14,491 nucleotides of DNA from Candidatus Woesearchaeota archaeon UBA153 (GTDB lineage: Archaea > Nanobdellota > Nanobdellia > Woesearchaeales > UBA525): NCBI GenBank assembly GCA_002503705.1, contig DASH01000078.1, positions 1-14,491 on the forward strand, given 5' to 3'. Numbering within the stretch: the stretch's first letter is position 1; the number at the start of each line of letters is the position of its first letter. The translations under genes and the position numbers were made by a program. Below the pieces are notes generated by a model, which saw only the letters and a list, made by a program, of their open reading frames with translations, was not told the DNA's origin and ran no database searches. Shown here one piece after another: positions 11,158 to 14,491 of the stretch.

Positions 11158-12309
11158 ATGGAAAAGAAAAAGAACAATAAGAGTTTGGCATTCTTGATCG
11201 CCGCGGTACTCATGATGGTGTTCACCGCGCTTGTGGCCGCGACCGCGTACGCACTGACCGACACGACGCGACCGACGATCCTCTCGGTGTCGCCGACGAA
11301 CAACCAGCAGGATCTCCCGATTGACGGACGGGTCACTATCGTCTTCAGCGAAGCGATGGACCCCGCGACCATCACCGCGAACACGGTGACGGTGACGCAA
11401 CGGACGACTCCTGAAGCGGGATCCGCGGCCGGAGAGTACCGGTCACTCGCGATTCCGGGAAAAGTGACGTATAGCGGCACGACAGCGACGTTCACGCCGA
11501 CTGAAGTGCTCTCTCCGAACCAACGCTATGGCAATGTCTTCACCGTGACGGTGACGTCTGGCGTGAAGGACCTCGCGGGCAACGCGTTGTCGCGGAACTA
11601 CGTGTGGAGCTTCACCACAGGCCTCGACTCGTTCAATACGGGAGCGTCGACCTCGCAATCCGACCAGAGCGCGGCTCCGGGCAGCGGCGTCACAACGCCT
11701 CCCGCCTCGACGCCGCCGCCCGTCACCACGCCGGTGACGAGCACCACGACGAGCGCGAGCGCGTTCCCGTGGCTGTGGGTCATCGGCGCGGCGCTCGTGC
11801 TGTTGTTCGTCGGCTTCATCCTCGCCGTCTTCCTGCCGACGAGTCACAAGAAGGCGCAGGTCGTGCAAGCGAAGCGGACTGATGGGCGTTCGAGCCCGTT
11901 CGGCGACGTCCACCCGGTCGTCGACATCGAAGGGATCGGCCCGAAGTACAGCAAGGCGCTCCAAGCGATGGGCATCATGAACACGAAGCAGTTGTGGGAA
12001 GCGAAGGCGGTCACTGTGGCGCACAAGACGGGCGCTCCGTTGAGCACCGTCAAGAGCTGGCAGCACATGGCGGAGCTGGCGAGCGTCAAGGATATCGGTC
12101 CGCAGTACGCGGAACTCCTTGTGCGGTCCGGAGTCCACACCATCGAAGAGCTGAAGAACTTCGAACCGGACAAGCTTCTCAAGCTTGTCCGCGCGAAGGA
12201 GAACTCGCTTGAAGTGAACATCCAGGGGAACTCCCCGGGGTATGCCACCGTCGAGCATTGGATTGATGAGGCGCGCGACCACCGATTCAGCGCTTCCTCC
12301 GAAGCTTGA
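11158..12309 (+). CDS. Surface-anchored Ig-like (SbsA/Big_5) protein with cytoplasmic DUF4332 domain
   Basis: The 383-residue membrane protein has a signal peptide at residues 8-33 (SLAFLIAAVLMMVFTALVAA, then TAYA). Residues 36-155 are an SbsA/Big_5 Ig-like domain: RPTILSVSPTNNQQDLPIDG, VFSEAMDPATIT, and TSGVKDLAGNALSRNYVWSF. Residues 160-202 are a Ser/Thr/Pro linker, probably glycosylated. Residues 204-226 are one TM helix followed by HKK. Residues 250-375 are a DUF4332-like double helix-hairpin-helix (DIEGIGPKYSKALQAMGI, VKDIGPQYAELLVRSGVHTI). Topology should put Ig outside and DUF4332 inside. Such HhH pairs contact nucleic acid or proteins, so this couples the surface to the cytoplasm. ATG 11158 has AAGGAGGG eight bases upstream. 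Confidence 0.82.
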   Translation: MEKKKNNKSLAFLIAAVLMMVFTALVAATAYALTDTTRPTILSVSPTNNQQDLPIDGRVTIVFSEAMDPATITANTVTVTQRTTPEAGSAAGEYRSLAIPGKVTYSGTTATFTPTEVLSPNQRYGNVFTVTVTSGVKDLAGNALSRNYVWSFTTGLDSFNTGASTSQSDQSAAPGSGVTTPPASTPPPVTTPVTSTTTSASAFPWLWVIGAALVLLFVGFILAVFLPTSHKKAQVVQAKRTDGRSSPFGDVHPVVDIEGIGPKYSKALQAMGIMNTKQLWEAKAVTVAHKTGAPLSTVKSWQHMAELASVKDIGPQYAELLVRSGVHTIEELKNFEPDKLLKLVRAKENSLEVNIQGNSPGYATVEHWIDEARDHRFSASSEA

Positions 12310-12320
12310 ACGCATGCCTC

Positions 12321-12345
12321 GATGGCCGCGCTTTACGCGGCCATC
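12321..12345 (+). terminator. Strong hairpin between the Ig-like and DUF1328 genes
   Basis: GATGGCCGCG (12321-12330), a CTTTA loop and CGCGGCCATC (12336-12345) make a perfect 10-bp stem 12 bases after the Ig-like stop. No T-run follows, so it may separate expression of the two genes by RNA processing or stability rather than classical termination. Confidence 0.5.
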
Positions 12346-12391
12346 CTGGAGAGCTTTCAGCAGGGAGAGTTTTCGTAACGGAGGTGTACTC

Positions 12392-12583
12392 ATGAACAAG
12401 AAAGGACTGATATCGGGATGGTTGCTGTGGGCGGTCATCTTTTTGCTCGTAGCCATCGTCGCCGCAATCTTCGGCTTCGGCTTCATCTCCGGAGTCTCGT
12501 TGACGATCGCGAAATGGCTGGCGATAATCTTCGTGGTGCTCTTCATCATCTCGGTGGTGGCCCACGTGGTCAAGAACGCGTAA
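12392..12583 (+). CDS. DUF1328 (YtjA-like) small membrane protein
   Basis: The 63-residue protein is nearly all hydrophobic: LLWAVIFLLVAIVAAIFGFG followed by FISGVSLTIAKWLAIIFVVLFIISVV. This matches the DUF1328/YtjA pattern (WA-IFLV.A.IAA.FGFGGIAG.A..IAKILFFIFLVLFLIS). It should form two TM helices with a tight turn. The family is mostly bacterial, and its role is not established. ATG 12392 has GGAGGTG (12380-12386) five bases upstream, an ideal ribosome site. Spacing and orientation suggest an envelope gene group with the Ig-like gene, although a strong hairpin lies between them. Lateral acquisition from bacteria is possible. Confidence 0.8.
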   Translation: MNKKGLISGWLLWAVIFLLVAIVAAIFGFGFISGVSLTIAKWLAIIFVVLFIISVVAHVVKNA

Positions 12584-12649
12584 AAACGTCTTTTATTTTT
12601 CGCATTCCATTTTTTTGAGACGATACGTCGAAAACGGAGGCACGACAAC

Positions 12650-12769
12650 ATGGCAAAATCGAGCAGAGGCGGGAGAATGACTGCCGCGAAGAGACGCGCC
12701 GCGAAGAGCGCGGGCGGCAAGGGCATGGTGAAGAACCGGCCGGCCGGCAAGAAGATCATGCGAACGTAG
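12650..12769 (+). CDS. 39-residue highly basic protein
   Basis: An ORF from ATG 12650 to TAG 12767-12769 encodes MAKSSRGGRMTAAKRRAAKS plus GKGMVKNRPAGKKIMRT. Thirteen of 39 residues are Lys or Arg and most others are small (G, A, S), with no hydrophobic core. It resembles a disordered nucleic-acid-binding peptide. GGAGG (12636-12640) lies nine bases upstream. A T-rich stretch (12590-12616) before it may hold the end of the DUF1328 transcript or a weak promoter. A hairpin followed by a T-run ends the unit four bases after its stop, which supports a real gene. No family recognised. Confidence 0.5.
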   Translation: MAKSSRGGRMTAAKRRAAKSAGGKGMVKNRPAGKKIMRT

Positions 12770-12772
12770 ACG

Positions 12773-12818
12773 GCTCAACGCGGGAGCGGCAACGCTTCGC
12801 TGTTGAGCTTAAATTTTT
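12773..12818 (+). terminator. Hairpin and T-run terminator after the basic-protein gene
   Basis: GCTCAAC (12773-12779) pairs with GTTGAGC (12802-12808). Inside, AGCG-GCAA-CGCT adds a GNRA-capped stem. TTAAATTTTT follows at once. This is the clearest transcription terminator in the window. The TTAAATTTT could double as a TATA box for a transcript leading into the ice-binding gene. Confidence 0.65.
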
Positions 12819-12819
12819 C

Positions 12820-12878
12820 CCTTCAAGGACAGTTGCAACCTTCAAGAATACTTTCAAGGACGAGTATTGTTGCTTGAA
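12820..12878. repeat. CTTCAAG short repeats with composite hairpin
   Basis: CTTCAAGGAC at 12821-12830, CTTCAAGAA near 12840 and TTTCAAGGAC near 12852 are close tandem copies. In addition TTCAAGAATACT (12841-12852) pairs with AGTATT (12863-12868) and, after a 4-nt bulge, CTTGAA (12873-12878). It may be a regulatory-protein site or a leader hairpin. Confidence 0.45.
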
Positions 12879-12976
12879 AAGATACTGGCGGGGCGTTCAC
12901 TCATGGCTATGGACTTGTTCATTCACGGAGTTCCGAGGAGCGGTCCGGTGATTCCTGAAAAACACGGCCCTGCCCG

Positions 12977-13126
12977 CGCTCGCATTCCTGCTCTTATTCC
13001 TTATTCTTCTCATATTCCTTCCCGCATTTCTTCTCATATTCCTTCCCGCATTTCTTCTCATATTCCTTCCCGCATTTCTTCTTGTATTCCTTCTCACATT
13101 CCTTCCCACATTCCTTTTCACATTCT
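12977..13126. repeat. 12-bp pyrimidine-rich tandem array upstream of the ice-binding gene
   Basis: About twelve units of consensus TTCYCRYATTYC run head to tail. At 13007-13078 two alternating unit types form three exact 24-bp copies (TTCTCATATTCC + TTCCCGCATTTC). The unit is four codons, so all frames stay open. The plus frame from ATG 12903 to TAA 13185-13187 would encode a low-complexity 94-residue protein of HIPSRISS repeats, ending two bases before the next ATG. I see no ribosome site for it, so I list the array as a repeat. Confidence 0.8.
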
Positions 13127-13189
13127 TTCTCATGATAGAACTGAAAGAAAAATTGCCAACAAAACTGTTGACAAGGTGGGGCGATAAAC

Positions 13190-14491
13190 ATGGAACAAAC
13201 AAGAATGGCACGTCTTTTCGTCTTTCTCATCGTCTTCGCGCTCATGGCGTGGAGTGTCTCTGCGGTAAGCCCCGCACCCGTTGATCTGGGCACGGCGGAG
13301 AGTTTTGCCGTCCTCGCCGCCTCCACGATCACCAATACCGGCCCCACAGTCATTACGGGAGATCTCGGCTTGAGTCCGGGCACCGCCATAACGGGTTTCT
13401 TCGTGATTGATTCCGGACCGGGCATCGTCAACGGGACCATACACGCGACCGATGGCATCGCGGCGCAGGCACAACTCGACTTGACGGCGGCGTACAATGA
13501 CGTGGCAGGACGATCTGTAGGCGTCGTCATCATACCCTCGGGGGAACTCGGCGGCTTGAATCTCGCCCCTGGCCTCTACCAATCAGGCATAAGCTCTTTC
13601 GCGATCTCCTCCGGCGACCTCACGCTCGACGCGCAGGGGAACGCGAGCGCAGTCTTCATCTTCCAGATGCCATCATCCTCACTCACCACCACCTCCGGCC
13701 GAAAGGTCATTCTCGCCGGCGAAGCTAATCCCTGCAATGTCTTCTGGCAGGTCGGAAGCTCGGCCACCATCGGCACGGGCTCCGTGGTCAAGGGGAACAT
13801 ACTCGCGTTCAGCTCCATCTCCCTCGCCACCGGCGCGAATCTAGAGGGGAGAGCGCTGGCACGCAATGGCGCGGTCACCCTGGACAACAACGCAGTATTC
13901 TTCTCCTGCGGTAACACTGCACCGCCAGCTTCCACCACGCTCACCGTGACGAAGATAGTCATCAATGACGATACTGGCACGGCGACGGTAGGAAACTTCA
14001 CGCTCTTCATCGACGACAGCCAGGTCACGAGTGGCATCGCGAACGATATCCTGCCCGGCGACTATCTGGTGTCGGAGCTCAATCTGCCCGGCTACAACGG
14101 CACGATCGGCGGCGATTGCTCTGCGGACGGCGCCGTGACCATCGCGACGGGAGAGCAGAAGGAGTGCACGATAACGAACGATGATCTCCCTGCGGACGTT
14201 CCGAATGCGACGTGCTACTATTTCCTCAAGGACATACCTGCGCTCTGCATCGGCGGGACCATAACCCTGAATACGGACCTCGTGACGTTCGATAACTGCC
14301 GGCACATCACCTGTGAGAACGGAACGGATATGCTGAACATCACCGCCTGCGAGAAGCCGGACGAGATCAACCCGGAATACTTTGAAATGTATCTGACGGA
14401 CGAGAACGGCACGGGAATCCAGATCTGCCTCGGTGACGCCTGCATCAGCAACGACGGTTTCGGAGGCTTCGCCACCGACTCGTTCCCCGTC
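13190..14491 (+). CDS. Secreted DUF3494 ice-binding-like protein with C-terminal modules, partial
   Basis: The frame is open from ATG 13190 to the window edge (434 codons), so the C-terminus is missing. Residues 1-25 are a signal peptide (ARLFVFLIVFALMAWSVSA). Residues 32-240 are a DUF3494 domain: LGTAESFAVLAASTITNTG, VITGDLGLSPGTAITGF, LAPGLYQSGISSFAISSGDL, VFIFQMPSSSLTT and CNVFWQVGSSATIGTGSVVK. DUF3494 folds as a right-handed beta-solenoid with a flanking helix; characterised members bind ice. Residues 250-332 resemble a prealbumin-like surface module (LTVTKIVINDDTGTATVGNF, ILPGDYLVSE, CTITNDD). A cysteine-rich segment follows (residues 342-418). GGTGGGG lies eight bases before the ATG. 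It should be exported; ice binding is a family inference, and adhesion is also possible. Confidence 0.88.
   Translation, partial: MEQTRMARLFVFLIVFALMAWSVSAVSPAPVDLGTAESFAVLAASTITNTGPTVITGDLGLSPGTAITGFFVIDSGPGIVNGTIHATDGIAAQAQLDLTAAYNDVAGRSVGVVIIPSGELGGLNLAPGLYQSGISSFAISSGDLTLDAQGNASAVFIFQMPSSSLTTTSGRKVILAGEANPCNVFWQVGSSATIGTGSVVKGNILAFSSISLATGANLEGRALARNGAVTLDNNAVFFSCGNTAPPASTTLTVTKIVINDDTGTATVGNFTLFIDDSQVTSGIANDILPGDYLVSELNLPGYNGTIGGDCSADGAVTIATGEQKECTITNDDLPADVPNATCYYFLKDIPALCIGGTITLNTDLVTFDNCRHITCENGTDMLNITACEKPDEINPEYFEMYLTDENGTGIQICLGDACISNDGFGGFATDSFPV

Noticed and set aside
11443..12759. 438-codon minus-strand frame opposite the Ig-like and DUF1328 genes
   Set aside because: Antisense of genes with clear domains and ribosome sites; arginine-rich low-quality sequence.
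12977..13126. CRISPR array
   Set aside because: Units are 12 bp, contiguous, with no unique spacers; it is a simple tandem repeat.
12994..13582. Minus-strand frames through the 12-bp array into the ice-binding gene
   Set aside because: The repeats keep every frame open, and the rest is antisense to the DUF3494 gene.

Overview
The window is archaeal chromosome. The evidence is a textbook archaeal cluster on the minus strand (RNase P Pop5, proteasome alpha, SBDS, exosome Rrp4/Rrp41/Rrp42, RNA polymerase subunit K), TATA boxes about 26 nt upstream of many start codons (leaderless transcripts), and GGTGA-type Shine-Dalgarno sites inside operons. Base composition is GC-rich, except for an AT-richer island at about 7400-9720. 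Small MNT/HEPN genes, DUF5678, DUF2283 and SHOCT proteins suggest a small-genome (DPANN-like) archaeon, but the lineage is an inference.

Layout. (1) 1-855, minus: a DMT/EamA transporter, cut by the window edge, with its own promoter. (2) 911-5843, minus: an RNA-processing and protein-turnover operon read rnp2-psmA-SBDS-rrp4-rrp41-rrp42-rpoK. Its Rrp4 carries an unusual RGG-repeat, acid-ended tail of about 125 residues. (3) 5927-6147: the divergent region, with a candidate structured RNA and a 25-bp palindrome abutting the next gene. (4) 6148-9640: accessory island. It has a winged-helix/MNT nucleotidyltransferase coupled to a HEPN protein, a 45-residue basic protein with its own promoter, a zinc-finger/membrane/PH-like/SHOCT protein, a DUF5678 protein, a DUF4258-like/DUF2283 pair, and a decayed copy of the DUF5678 gene end. 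The DUF5678 gene end and its remnant are 41-bp direct repeats flanking the pair. (5) 9735-10699: an Lrp/AsnC regulator and a tandem zinc-ribbon protein. (6) 10701-12769: two structured, possibly noncoding stretches, a small acidic protein, an Ig-like/TM/DUF4332 membrane protein, a DUF1328 membrane protein and a 39-residue basic protein, closed by a hairpin terminator. (7) 12820-14491: a 12-bp pyrimidine-rich tandem array, then a secreted DUF3494 ice-binding-like protein that runs off the right edge.

How it works together: the minus-strand operon links RNA trimming and degradation (RNase P, exosome), ribosome maturation (SBDS), the proteasome and transcription (RpoK). The island holds at least two toxin-antitoxin-like pairs, one with a visible operator candidate for its own winged helix. 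The right third is envelope and surface oriented. All functional statements are sequence recognition by eye; no database or folding computation was run.
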